Below, one piece after another: positions 46,172-58,068 of a stretch of 64,000 nucleotides of DNA. Each line of letters opens with the position of its first letter. Positions within the stretch are counted from its first letter, which is position 1. This DNA comes from Mytilus edulis (lineage: Eukaryota > Mollusca > Bivalvia > Mytilida > Mytilidae). A program made the position numbers and the translations under genes. The stretch lies in NCBI RefSeq assembly GCF_963676685.1, contig NC_092353.1:11619734-11683733 (forward strand), in the 5' to 3' direction. The notes under the pieces were generated by a model that saw only the letters and a program-made list of their open reading frames with translations, was not told the origin of the DNA and made no database searches.

Positions 46172-46503
46172 AATATTGACTAGAGGTATAGGGGAGAGGT
46201 TGAGATCTCATAAACATGTTTAACCCCGCCGCATTTTACGCCTGTCCCAAGTCAGGAGCCTCTGGCCTTTGTTAGTCATGTATTATTTTCAATTTTTGTT
46301 TCTTGTGTACTTGGAGTTTAGTATGGCGTTCATTATCACTTAATTAGTACATATTTGTTTAGGGGTCAGCTAAAAAGACGCCTCCAGGTGCGGGAATTTC
46401 TCGCTACATTGAAGATCTGTTGGTGACCTTCTGATGTTGTCTTTTCTATGGTCGGGTTGTTGTCTCTTTGACACATTCCCCATTTCCATTCTTAATTTTA
46501 TTT
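46172..46503. mobile_element. Dispersed repeat family A, 5'-truncated copy
   Basis: The host reads AACGTAACAAATATGTTGTT at 16021 in the paralogous segment. Here the sequence after AACAAATAT departs at about 46172 (TGACTAGAGGTATAGGGG) and the host resumes near 46504 (TCAATCAAGAAATC). The inserted part equals roughly positions 5260-5588 of the longest copy. Confidence 0.6.
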
Positions 46504-46734
46504 TTATGTCAATCAAGAAATCAAGCATTTTGATTATGTCAATTTCATAGAATTTGTTTTTTGAATAGGAAGGAGGACAAGATAGTTGTATCTACGTAGG
46601 ACATTTTTTATCAAACAAAGCAGAACCAACTCTTTCAATGTTTCATTAAGTTTGGAATGGGGATAACTTGTGTAAAGTGTAGAAAGGTCAAATGTTATAA
46701 TAATCTTGCAAGATTAAATAGTCTTCTTAGAGCG

Positions 46735-47505
46735 TATGAACTATACAAATTAAAGTCATTAAAATACTGAACTCCGAGGACAATTCAAAACGGAAAGTCC
46801 CTGATCAAAAAGCAAACCCAAAAGCTTAAACACATCAAACTCATAGATAGCAACTATCATATTCTTGACTTGGTACATGCATTCTCTTATGCAGAAAATA
46901 GTGAATTGAACCTGATTTTATAGCTAGCAACACCTCTCATTTGTATGACAGTCGCATCAAATTCCATTACATTGACAACAACGCGTTAACAATACAAACA
47001 GATATAGTAGGTACAAATCTCAAAAATATGAGTACAGCAGTCAACATCTTCATCTTAATCACTAAAAACACAAATAATGTAACAAAAAGGCACAAAATGG
47101 CATATAGTCCAAGCATATTAGCTAAGAATTAAAAGACAAGAATACACAAATTTAACATCGTACAATAACACAATGACAGGCTGTATAAGTACAGAGCGAC
47201 GTTATGTGTGTATCAAAGAAACTTAAAAAGGCATATAGACAAAGCACACAGCAAAAATGAAAGACAAGCATGGTTTATAATAGCACAATAACGGGATGTA
47301 TAAATACAGAGCCACATTGTATGTATCACATTAACACAAAAAAGCTTTCAGACAAAGCATTTTAGCAAACATTAACACAAATACGAGAATATCATTAACA
47401 ATAACTTTATGACAGGATGTACAAGTACCACAAGTAAATTAATCATTTTTTTTCTCAATAAAAACAAGTTAATATTTTGCAAAGATGCACAGAAAGGCAT
47501 ATAAA
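46735..47505 (+). repeat. Dispersed repeat family D, long copy
   Basis: It begins at AAAATACTGAACTCCGAGGA and contains CAGTCGCATCAAATTCCATT. It then shows an internal pattern of TAGCACAATAACGGGATGTA-like and AAAGGCATATAGACAAAGCA-like blocks repeated about three times (near 47165, 47285 and 47400), each about 120 bp. The internal blocks look like a decayed tandem repeat. The 63-codon frame at 46941-47132 lies inside it and is not a gene. Confidence 0.6.
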
Positions 47506-47511
47506 GAGGTT

Positions 47512-47595
47512 TCGTTGAAGACCAATCAATATACCGTGTTTTGTAAGAAAAATGCGCAGTTTACGTATCGAATACAGTACTGACGGATCAAGTTG
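47512..47595. repeat. Single-copy counterpart of the 67-bp minisatellite unit
   Basis: GAGGTTTCGTTGAAGACCAATCAATATACCGTG (two blocks) and GCGCAGTTTACGTATC match the first unit at 16413-16480 (GAGGTTTCGTGAAAGACC, CAATATACTGTTG, GCAGTTTAGGTATCC). The downstream flank (AAGTTGCAATTACAAAG) corresponds to the end of the array near 17500 (TAGTTGAAATTCTAACG). Only one unit is present. Confidence 0.7.
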
Positions 47596-47599
47596 CAAT

Positions 47600-49400
47600 T
47601 ACAAAGAACAAAGAATAGACCTATGGTTATTCAATATTCCTCTTTAGTAAATGTCGAGGGGTATATGTTTAGTTTCCTAATGAATTATTATACCTGATTC
47701 ATTTATCATGCAGTTTATCTAATGTTATTTTCACATAAGAACCTTGTTGTTTAGGGGGTTTACTAGCGTCGACAACACCATATTTGTCATGGAAGTAGGT
47801 CAAATGGTTTGCAACATTTTGTTTTTTTAAGATTGATGTAACATGGGCATAAATAGACTACAAGTTAATTCTGCTTATACATCCCTGGCTTTTTTAAAAT
47901 GACTTTCAGTATTCATGATGAAGGTATTACCGCTTTTGACGAATATTATTTATAATATGGTATTATCGGTCTTTTAATCAAAGAAGGTGAACATTAAATC
48001 CACTTTATCTTAAAGGTTCCGATTACAATCGAGACATACGATACCGATTAAATATAATTAGAACTTTATATGAATGCGGAAGATTGAAATAGAGAACAAA
48101 ACCATTGAAAAATACACCAATAAAATGCAAGTCGGGTATACATTATATACACGGGAAAGAACACAACTAGACTACTTACATTGCATTGTGTTCATGTCGG
48201 TGTACAAATTAAAATAACAAAAATATCGAACACCGAGGAAAACTTTAAATGGAGAGTCCCACAAAACCAGATTCAACCCACCATTTTTTTCTTTACAAAA
48301 TGCCCTGTACCAAGTTAGGAATATGGCTATTGTTATATCATAGTTCGTTTCTGTGTGTGTAACCTTTTGACGTTGGGTTTCGTTTTCGTGTGTGTTACCT
48401 TTTAACGTTGTGTTTCGTTTCTGTGTGTGTTTCCTTTTAACGTTGTGTTTCTTTTGTGTCGTTTTTTTCTCTTATTTTTGAGTGTGAATTCACATTATTA
48501 TACGACGTTTCAAGGTACTTTTCTATTTATTTTTGATGTTATATTTGTTATTCTCATCAGATTTTGTCTAATGCTTAGTTCGTGTCTGTGTGTGTTACAT
48601 TTTAAAAATGTTGTGTCGTTTTATATTTAATGCGTTTCCCTTGGTTTTTGTTTGTAACCCGAATTTGGTTTTTTTTCTATCGATTTATGAGTTTTGAACA
48701 GCTGTTTACTACTGTTGCCTTATCAAATGACCGAATCAAAACCTCAAAAACATCTATCGAATGGATAGCAACTGTCATATTCCTGACTTGGTACCTGTAT
48801 TGTTTATGTAGAAATGATGGATTTATCCTGGTTTTAAAGCTGACTAAACCTCTCGAATATATAGAACTGCCGACTATACGAAAGGGTTTTATCTATTTAT
48901 TGAAGGCCGTACGAATGCTGATAATTAGTGACATCCAATTTATTTGAACTTCGGGTGATAGTTGTTAAATTGACAATCATGCCTCATCTCCTTATTTATA
49001 TATCAACTAAGATGACCTATTAATATTATTCTAATTACAAATGACATAATTTGACAGCGGTATACACCTGTTGCCTGTATTTATAATTTACCTTACAAGT
49101 TTGTGATAGATGTAAGAATTATTTCGTTGTCAGATTTCTACTTCTTTTTATTATCTTTCTGATCACTTCTAATCTTTGACATATCTGTCCAAAATAACAG
49201 CTAACCTCAAATATCTGTTGCTAAAATGTGGTAACAGTAGGTCATATAAAGGGTTACTGTGAACCTGTGTTCATCATTCAATTCTAGAAATTGGTAAAAG
49301 ATAGTATTTTTCGTAGTTATGTATGCTTGTTTTCACTTGCAATGTGAATTTGTTGGGTTATCTTTTGACAGCTAAGTCGTGTATTTTCTGCAGAGATATA
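47600..49400. other. Intergenic DNA: paralogous flank plus repeat fragments
   Basis: Positions 47990-48175 and 49130-49330 are paralogous to the region downstream of TLR A (27050-27700). Positions 48255-48720 are a family C fragment (CCCTGTACCAAGTTAGGAA, GTTTCTGTGTGTG blocks repeated, GAACAGCTGTTTACTACTG). Positions 48740-48860 are a family D piece. No gene was recognised. Confidence 0.5.
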
Positions 49401-49519
49401 CATTCCTCTACCAATTGCCCGAAAATACGCGTTTAGATAAACACCTCGCTGCCGTTTAACGAAACAATTTATGTTTCAACTACCTCGGTACACATCACAT
49501 AAATGAAATGACGGACACA

Positions 49520-49605
49520 TTCGTTCAGCAGTTGTGAGAACTAAGAACGGACTTACAAATAGACCAATTGTAAAGTTATATCCGCTCGCAATCCGTATAG
49601 AAAGT
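49520..49605 (+). pseudogene. BEL/Pao-like LTR retrotransposon fragment (end of integrase region)
   Basis: The frame AVVRTKNGLTNRPIVKLYPL (about 49530-49590) resembles the conserved last motif of BEL/Pao polyproteins, where VRT..G..NRP..KLYPLE closes the integrase region. Only this end is left. The frame then continues without similarity to a stop at 49743. About 170 bp downstream is AAGGCCCCGAAAATGTCGGG, possibly from the terminal repeat. It is a single degraded fragment. Classification rests on this motif alone. Confidence 0.4.
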
Positions 49606-50031
49606 CAAAACACGTACATGGAACAAGAAATAACAACCCGACTAAGGAAGACTATGTTGCAGAACGACAGTAATCCACGCGAGAAGCAGCTAAATGTGCG
49701 AAAGGGAACATTTAACATTTTATGGACTTTCAAAGTAAAGTAATAGATCATATTTGTTTGAAATGTGTTACGCCATGATATGGACTGTTGATGTTTTGTG
49801 ATTTTGTTTTAATAACTACGTTTGTCCAACTGTGAAAGAACTGATAATTAATTATATTGTATTTCAATTTTCTTTTCTACATAAAGTATCTCTTTTTAAG
49901 GCCCCGAAAATGTCGGGAAGACCGCGGGACCGGCAACATGTTGGCCTCACATGCTCAACAGGCCACCCATGTTCTTTGTTTTTAGGTACTATAAATATAT
50001 TACAAGATAATATTTCAACAATGATTGAAAA

Positions 50032-50112
50032 TGAGCATACGCTCATACATTGATAAAAGAAGATGTGGTGAGCATACGCTCATCCATTGTGGTGTGCATA
50101 CGCTCATACATT
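50032..50112. repeat. Short repeat, three copies of GCATACGCTCATNCATT
   Basis: GAGCATACGCTCATACATTG at 50032, GAGCATACGCTCATCCATTG near 50073 and GTGCATACGCTCATACATTT near 50095. Each includes the near-palindrome GAGCATACGCTC. Spacing is irregular (41 and about 22 bp). Confidence 0.6.
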
Positions 50113-50464
50113 TTCTGTTTGATAGCCAGCGTATTTTTCACCAATTTACTGTTATCAAATGAATATCGTTCATTTTTTAACGCCATCAGGGTATATACAA
50201 AAAGGATATTCCCTTTTTACCCTCTCTGCCGTGGTATTTGCCAAAAAATACTCTATTTGACTGGACGCTAGTAATGTCACGGTCATCAATGCTTTTTTTT
50301 AACGTTAACATTCGGTGTAATTAAACAGATATAGCATGCTCTTGAGGAGTATTTGCAAAAAATACCAGTCTTAAGGATGAGTTTCCCTCGCCTTACGGTT
50401 CGCGAAATTTAGCATTCTCTCAACTGGTATTTTCGCAAATACTCCTCCTTAACCTGAAATATCT

Positions 50465-50680
50465 GTTCAAAACACGCGTATCAGTACTCAGCTGTGTTTG
50501 ATAATACACGCGTATCATGTAGTACTAGTTTATGTAGGAAAATACACCGTATTAGTACTCATTTATCTTTAATTATACACACGTACCAGAACTCATTTAA
50601 CTTTGATAATACAAACGCATCAGTACTTATTTAACTTTGCTAATACACGTGTATCAGTACCCATTTATCTTTGACTTTGA
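50465..50680. repeat. About six diverged 34-bp tandem repeats
   Basis: The units resemble AATACACGCGTATCAGTACT followed by CATTTAACTTTGAT. They start near 50472, 50504, 50540, 50574, 50608 and 50642. Several carry the MluI-like ACGCGT or a variant of it. No function is evident. Confidence 0.6.
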
Positions 50681-50824
50681 CATGTTAAGCTTTTACGTTA
50701 TTCGTGAATGTGTTCGAAGAAAAACGTTTGAGACGCATAAAGATTTGAAATAGTAAATTTAGTTGTATTCTGCGGATTAACATGGTGTTTTCGTCTAATG
50801 TTTACGAGAACAGGGTATGCTGAG

Positions 50825-51205
50825 TTAAGCCTATTTCAACTGATTTTTATAGTTCGTTCTTATGTTGTACTGTTATACCACTGTCCCAGGTTAGGGGGAT
50901 GGTTGGGATCCCGCTAACATGTTTAACCCCGCCACACTATTTATGTATGTGTCTGTCCCAAGTTAGGAGCCTGTAATTCAGTGGTTGTCGTTTGTTTATG
51001 TGTGACATATTTGTTTTTCGTTCATTCTTTTATATAAATAAGACCGTTATTTTTCTTGTTTGAATTGTTTTACATTGTCATATCGGGGCCTTTTATAGCT
51101 GACTATACGGTGACCTATAGTTGTTAATGTCTGTGTCATTTTTGGTCTCTTGTGGACAGTTGTCTCATTGGCAATCATACCACATCTTCTTTTTATATGA
51201 AACTT
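50825..51205 (-). repeat. Dispersed repeat family B, full-length copy
   Basis: It begins GAGTTAAGCCTATTTCAACT and contains GTTAGGGGGATGGTTGGGAT and AACATGTTTAACCCCGCCAC. It ends at GGCAATCATACCACATCTTC. This is the most complete copy of the family in the window. Confidence 0.75.
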
Positions 51206-53489
51206 AGGATGGAGTACTGAAGCTTTTGGTTAGAAATGTTAATATGCTACTAATCTTTCTGTATTAGCTGATAAAGTATGTTATCCTGCAGGCAGAAATA
51301 AGATTAGATTATTGGGATCTTATTTCCTACGTGTCCTGCTCTTAGTTTTCCGAGGTCGTCTGAAAAGCCGCGCGTTTCGTCTACATAACACTAATCAATG
51401 ACTCTCAGATCAAAATAGTTATAAAGCCAAGCAGGTATAACGTTAAAAACCATTTAGGACCCAAAATTCAAAAAAGTTGTTACAAATACGTATACGGTAA
51501 TTGATGTATGGGATATGACAATCCTCAGTATATATCAGTTGACAGTAAGAACTATTTCACTTTGTAGAATGTGCTGAACATTCGAAATTTCAAATTGGTG
51601 AATTCTAACAAGATTGACCTCCTTTGTGGTTTCAAATAGCACCCTTAGCTTGTTAAGATGATGTAGATTTCTGAAATTTTCTTTGGGATCACTTAATCAT
51701 TCGACGAATGACCGTTCATTATGTACGGTGGAGTCCTAATCTCCAGTCGAAAAAAAATATTTACACATAGAATTTTTACTTTTACCTAAAAAGAGGACTG
51801 ATCTTTGTCGCAACATGAAAACGTCCGTTGCTTATTCGACACAAGAATGCTTCATATTACGTCACCCTGTTCCGTTGTCTACGACGATAGCATGGTGTTA
51901 GGTAATGTTTGTTTTACATAATTTTATACTGAATTTAAAATATCTGAAATAGACTGATTTGTAGTTCTTGTTTTATCATAGAGATGATCGTATTGTATTG
52001 AAGCATATCTTTCGTAAAACTTGTTTTTTTTAGCTTCAAACTGAGTCGACTGGGTCGTTTTATAAAGGGGGGTGTGACGGGGGACAGCCAATGTTGTGCA
52101 TTGCTGCGTTTATGCTATTAGTAGAATTACTACGATTAAACTGGTTGGCGATATCTAGGACATCATATCATTATAAAAAACGACCACTAGATACGAATGT
52201 TATCGACGTAAAAGTTTACACAAGTATCGATCAAGATATCTTCATAGAACTATGCTGTTTAAGTTTTGCGTATTATTGAAGTCGGTACAATGACCTATAT
52301 GTGTTAATTTTTATGTCATTTGGACTGGTGTGGGGGTTTGTCTCATTAGAAATAATACATCGTCTTCTTCTTTAAATACAAAAAAGCAAGCATCGACACT
52401 ACTGTTATTCAAGGGAGAAATAACTACTTCTTTTTAAAAAATAATAACAAAGCTCTTATTTAACCTTCAATTTATCAATTGCTTTTTTTGTTTGTTTAAA
52501 TTATTTACATTTAGGAAGCTGAATTATTCATGTGTATTTTTAACACTCCGATTACAATAATACGATATCAGTAAATTGCACGTACATATAAAACGTCATA
52601 TAAATGCGGTAGATACCTGTCCAGTAGTTTTTGAAAACGCATTTAAAGGTACATATAAAAAAGTTTGGTGTACATCATATTCATCAGGGAGTGAAATAAT
52701 CTTACTATACAATAGAAGTAGGAAAATCCGTTGAATCAGCAATTCAATACGAAATGACATAACATACGTAGCAAGTTAATTGTAGATTTAAGTAAAGAAT
52801 ATAAGCCTTATACCTTACTATAAAACATTGTTTAACACTTCAAAAAAAGGTAAAAAATGCAAACAAATAACATTTTTTTCTTAAGATTTCTTTCTTCAAG
52901 TAAATTAATTGTTTTATTAATAAACTTTATTAGCATTATCCTTCATGTTGACCTCTTTCTAAAGTAGTAAAGCCGTACATTGAACTATAATGGTTTTTGT
53001 TTTATAAATTGTTATTTGGATGGAGAGTTGTCTCATTGGCACTCATACCACATCTGTCTATATCTAGTTACAAATAAACAATAGACAAAATTAATTACAG
53101 TTGAAAGTCAAAAAACATCATTGCTTCATATGTACATTTGGATAGAGAGTTGTCTCATACTAGGCACTCATACCACATCTTCCTATACCTATGAAGACAC
53201 AGCGTATTGGTTTCAGTAAATTTGCGTTCAGCAAGGAAAACTTAATATATTTTTCCCGTTAATACCTTGACATACGTTTTGAGTCTCAAAATGACAAAAG
53301 ACGATGAAGGAAGACTATGAAAGTATATTCAAAATGCAAAAATGTCTTTATAAATTAATGTGTTGTTTCAAACTTTTGATTAAAATCAAACGTGTATTCC
53401 AATATATTCGATTTCAGTGTGGATTACAAAGACGATATGGTTATAGCAGCTTATAATGACAAGTTGTATAACGTAGTCAACTACTATGA
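51206..53489. other. Intergenic stretch, nothing recognised
   Basis: AT-rich DNA. Short family B ends occur near 53025-53060 and 53140-53185 (GAGAGTTGTCTCAT..CTCATACCACATCT). Positions 52545-52620 weakly resemble the flank copies at 27100 and 48020. No gene or inverted-repeat element was found. Confidence 0.4.
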
Positions 53490-56400
53490 TTCTCTTATTT
53501 CTGCTGAGATTTATTTCCCATTAGGTTAATGGTAAAAATATATAGTGAAGTCTGTACGGTTGATATCGAGGGAAAATATGCACTATACACAATATAGGTT
53601 TTCTCAAATTGATGCCTTTAACTGCTTTCATCAACCTCATTTAAGCGTGGTGGATAGCTGTCTCATTGTCAGGCATACCCTATTTCTATATTTTTATATA
53701 GAGGAAATGAGTTTGTACTTTTTTATGATAACAAATACAGGTTATCTAGTGTACATTAGGAAATTCGAGCCGTTGCCTACTAGTCAAGTGTTCGAACAAA
53801 ATTTATTAAAGTACTATGTTTTAACATTAATATTAAAAGTATCCTATTAAAATAATATGAAACTTCAAATTAAAAAAAAAGGATGCATGTGTTTTCTATT
53901 TTTAAATGGCTAGGTATTTGTTATCAAACTTATACGTTTGTCTGACAAAATTTTTTAGTTTGACGAAATTGAGAAAACATTTACTTTTTTTAAATTGCTG
54001 GCTTCCAGCCAACAATAAGCCCGCGTTTTCTCAGTATTCAGTTACTACAGTTTTACCTTACTCGTAAAATCCGGTGATCGCAATACGCAAGTGCAGTGGG
54101 GAAAACACAACTTGCAGACAGGGTCAACAAACGTAAATATTGCTCAGTCATCGAAATAAACAATATATTATTGTTATTGTTAAACACATGCTTACCTCAA
54201 TATCCACTCTTCTTTGCTGATTGTTTACAAATGGTACAGTCGGTAAACGTCGGCTACAAAATACGACCTTTAATAAGCTGCCATATCATCACATCAACAC
54301 TAAGCGAGTGAAATATTTATTTGACGATAAGACGATATGATGCGTAAAAAAGGATAGTATCGTGCAAAGTTATAAGTTTATGTTATATGCATACAATGGT
54401 TCAAGAATTGGATTCACTTTATTTTCCAAAAGTCACTACTTTCGTATGACTTAAGAACGCATCAGTGTGCATTCCTGATGGTAACGATTACAGTTTACGG
54501 ATAATATGTGTTTAAAAGTTATTATTTTATGTCTCTTTTGAATAAAACTTTTTTATACTATTTACCTGCATATTGACACATACAAATTTGTTTTATCTAA
54601 GCGCAAAGGAAATATCATTTGGCTCAATAAAATTAACGGTACCAATTGTCTTGCACCATATGCTCAAATGAACTTCCATTTGGCGCAAAAGTATCCGATA
54701 TCCATCGCCGTTTGTTGCTTTATATTCCTATTCAAAGCAATACTATCAGATTTACAACGTTAAATCATAAAAACTATTGAATCGTTTAGTTTATGAAGCA
54801 AGTACCCGATTTGCTCAGGATTAGGTTTAGATTGTTAATCAAATTCTTGATGATATATTTTGTCCAAGGAACAAAATATGACTTGCACATTAACACTTGG
54901 TAAAGCATCTACTTTATTTTATCTTTATTACTATAAGATAATATTTTTTGTTTTGATCCTTGTATTGTGGCATGACATGACAGGCGTTAGAAGCATTATG
55001 TTTTTCGTTCTAACTGTAGCTGGAAATGATGTAAGGACAAATAAGAGCCACACCATAGGGCCATGTTCATATCTAAAGATGGACTAGGATTTCTCTGATA
55101 GAAAAAGAACTACATAAAAGCTACAAAGACAAAAGTTACAACAAGCAACAACCCAAAACAGGAGAAAAATGGCTGTGAAAGAAGTATTGGCAGTGTTAAA
55201 ATCCTATTCAAAGTTATTTATTTTTCTCAAGTAACTATTTTGATGAGTTACAAATATTGTATTGAAGGTGACTTTCATACAAGTGAGAGGTTTATCTAAC
55301 TTGTATTGAATGCGACTGTAAAACAAGTGAAATATGTAGCTAGCTATCAAACCAGGTTTAAGCCACCATTTTCTACATAAGAAAATGCCTGTACCAAATC
55401 AGGAATATGACAGTTGTTATCCTATCGTTTAATGTGTTTCAGCTTTTGATTTTGTCATTTGATAATAAGGGAATTTACGTTTAAATCGTCCTCGGAGTTC
55501 AGTTTTTTTGTGATTTTACTTTTTTGATAAAGTGTTTATGTGCAATTGTCATTGATTCGTTCATAGATACAAAATTTGATTAGGAAGTTTGGCTGTACCT
55601 GCACAAAACTTATCTTTAACGGATAGCAAATCTTAATTTTGAATGAAGTTGTTTCCAATGCCCAGAAATTGAGAAACGTTCTGGGAAATTTTTTCCTAAA
55701 GGTTACCAGTTCAGACTGTAATTCAAATCAGGAAAATGGCAGTTAATATCTTAGAGTTTGTTGCTGTGTTTGTTGCATTGTCTTTTGTGTTTGTTGCACT
55801 TTAGTGTTTTTGTTGTTTCGTTGTTTTCCTCTTGTGGTTGATGTGTTTATTTGGTGTTGGTTTGTAGCCCCCTTTGTTTTGGTGTTTTGTCGTTGGTCAT
55901 GTCTGTTCTATTTGCTTTGTTAAAATTAGGGTCTTTAGGTTTCTGAATTGTATTGTTAATTTACGGGCTTTTCACACCGATCATTTTCTGAGTGTTTCTT
56001 ATATTTGAATCGTACGGTTGTAAAAAAAAATGCTTACATCCACTTCATTTCAAAATTTCGTTTCTTTTGTTACATTTAATTTTCTGCATTACGAACAAAA
56101 CTTTCTACTCGATTATTTGTCCAGTAATATTTTTGTCACGTTCTAATATTTGACAAGTCAAACACATCCAGTGTTAGTGTTTCTAATTCAGTCAAATGTG
56201 TCTTAGGTTTTATAAGCATGAATACAAATAAGCAAATGTATAAACAATTAAAACAAACTCCAACGTTACAAACACACAGAAACAAAACACAAACGTTTTC
56301 AAACGGTGTTGTATAATGACATGATAAAAGTTTATTAAAAAGATAAGAGTTTAGTATGAGGAAACGGACATAGGTTTCGGATTATAAAATCATTAGTGTT

Positions 56401-56619
56401 AATAATTAACCGTTCATCACATCTATCACAATTCGTTTGCTTTGTTATAATTCTTTCACGGGGTGTTAAATGTAGATCAAATTTCTATGCTATAACTTTT
56501 TTTTAAATCTAACATGTACAATTGAAAACAACAACAGTATTAAACGTAATTCAATCATACACGATGAACAATGCATGCATGGTGTCCTTTTGAATTTAGG
56601 ATATAATCGAGGATAACAC
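53490..56619. repeat. Paralogous 5' flank of TLR B (duplicate of 4.7-6.9 kb)
   Basis: It is collinear with the region before the TLR pseudogene, without the family A insertion at 5040. A reverse family D piece (about 55255-55540) and a TTGTTGCATTGTC-rich stretch (55755-55990) are later additions. Positions 56200-56619 match 18440-18700 upstream of TLR A. No gene was recognised. Confidence 0.65.
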
Positions 56620-56633
56620 TGTCTACCTATAAA

Positions 56634-57878
56634 TAAAGGCAACAGTAGTATACCGCTGTTCAAAACTCATAAATCCAGGGACAAAAAAACAAAATCGGGG
56701 TAACAAACTAAAACCGAGGGAAACGCATTAAATATAAGAGGAGAACAACGACATAACACCGAAACGTAACACACACAGAAACGGACCAAGCATCAGACAA
56801 AACACCACGAGAATAACAAATATAACATGAAAACTAAATACATGAATTTGGGATAGACAAGTACCGTGCCACGTCTGATCTCAATATCTCAAAAATAAGA
56901 GAAAACACAAACGAATCAACGTTAAAATGCAACACACACAGAAACGAACAATAATATAACAATGGCCATCTTCCTGACTTGGTACAGGACACTTTTAAAG
57001 GGGAATAAAAGTGGTGGGTTGAACCTGGTTTTGTGGCATGCCAAACCTCGCACTTTAATGGCAAAGTTAAATATAACATTGAAATGACAACATAATATTA
57101 CAGGACTACAATACAAATAAATAGGAGAACATATTAGACAAAGAAAAACATGATTAATAGATAACAAAAAGCATCAGGTTTAAAATTCAATACGCCACAA
57201 ACGCGCCTTGTCCACACAGGACTTACAAGTGACGCCCAGATATAAAAGATCGAAAGTGAAAAAAGTACAAAGTTGTACAGCACTGGAGATAAAAAGTTGA
57301 AAAGGTTTCGCCAAATACGGCATTGTTTTTATGCCCGGGATAAGAACATTCTTATTATATAGAACAATTCATGCTATTGCAAACAGTAAATTTTATCAAA
57401 TGAATATGAAAGAGATATACATAAAGAAACTGAAGTATTAACTAATTACAGAAAACTAAACCCGAATACATAACGCCCAGATATAAAAGATCGAAAGTGA
57501 AAAGGTACAAAGTTGTACAGCACTGAAAATCAAAAGTTGAAAAGGTTTTGCCAAATACGGCATTGTTTTTATGCCCGGGATAAGAACATCCTTATTATAT
57601 AGAACAATTCATGCTATTGCAAACAGTAAATTTTAACAAATGAATATGAAAGAGATATACATAATGAAACTGAAGTATTAACTAATTACAGAAAACTAAA
57701 CCCGAATACATAATGCTATTAAAGTTTAACACAGAATAGACACACCCGAATCAGTCCAGGCGTCAACGTAATTACAAAAATGTGACGTCACATACGCTGG
57801 CGTATTGAACACTTACATTCTGATTATCTTGCTTGGTCATTAAAATAACACAATGTGTCTGTATTGTTGATTATGCAA
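56634..57878 (+). mobile_element. Family C insertion with 14-bp target duplication upstream of TLR B
   Basis: The flanks repeat TGTCTACCTATAAA at 56620-56633 and 57879-57892. The TLR A promoter region is uninterrupted at the matching site (near 18680). The insert starts TAAAGGCAACAGTAGTATAC and matches the repeat at 19889-21361 in reverse. Long target duplications are usual for target-primed retroelements. A 241-bp internal segment is tandemly doubled (57232-57472 and 57473-57713). The last 70 bp (57809-57878) are not family C but an exact copy of intron sequence from the adjacent gene. Confidence 0.75.
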
Positions 57879-57886
57879 TGTCTACC

Positions 57887-57893
57887 TATAAAA
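57887..57893 (+). promoter_or_regulatory. Candidate TATA box of TLR B
   Basis: TATAAAA lies 124 bp before the ATG of TLR B. It overlaps the 14-bp target duplication of the upstream insertion, so an extra TATAAA also lies at 56628-56633. This is sequence-based only. TLR A has no equally good match at the same place. Confidence 0.25.
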
Positions 57894-58016
57894 CACAGAT
57901 TCTAAATACACACAAGGAAGCAATTTGATATGTAACATACATCAGTCTGCATACAAAACAGTGATATAAGTATCTGTTTACTGAAATAATCTCAAACACT
58001 TGAAGAAAGAAGAACC

Positions 58017-58068
58017 ATGCAAATTACTAAAATAATACTCCTTTGGATCGTAACAGACTTACAAGAAG
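58017..58068 (+). CDS. Toll-like receptor B, coding exon 1 (signal peptide)
   Basis: The exon encodes MQITKIILLWIVTDLQE and the first base of the next codon, followed by the donor GTAAGT at 58069. It splices in phase 1 to position 59359 (acceptor TTTTTTCAG), giving ...LQEAKGYSNETKC. The length, phase and donor are the same as in TLR A. The intron is 1290 bp and lacks the large insertions seen in the other copies, so it is closest to the ancestral form. Confidence 0.85.
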
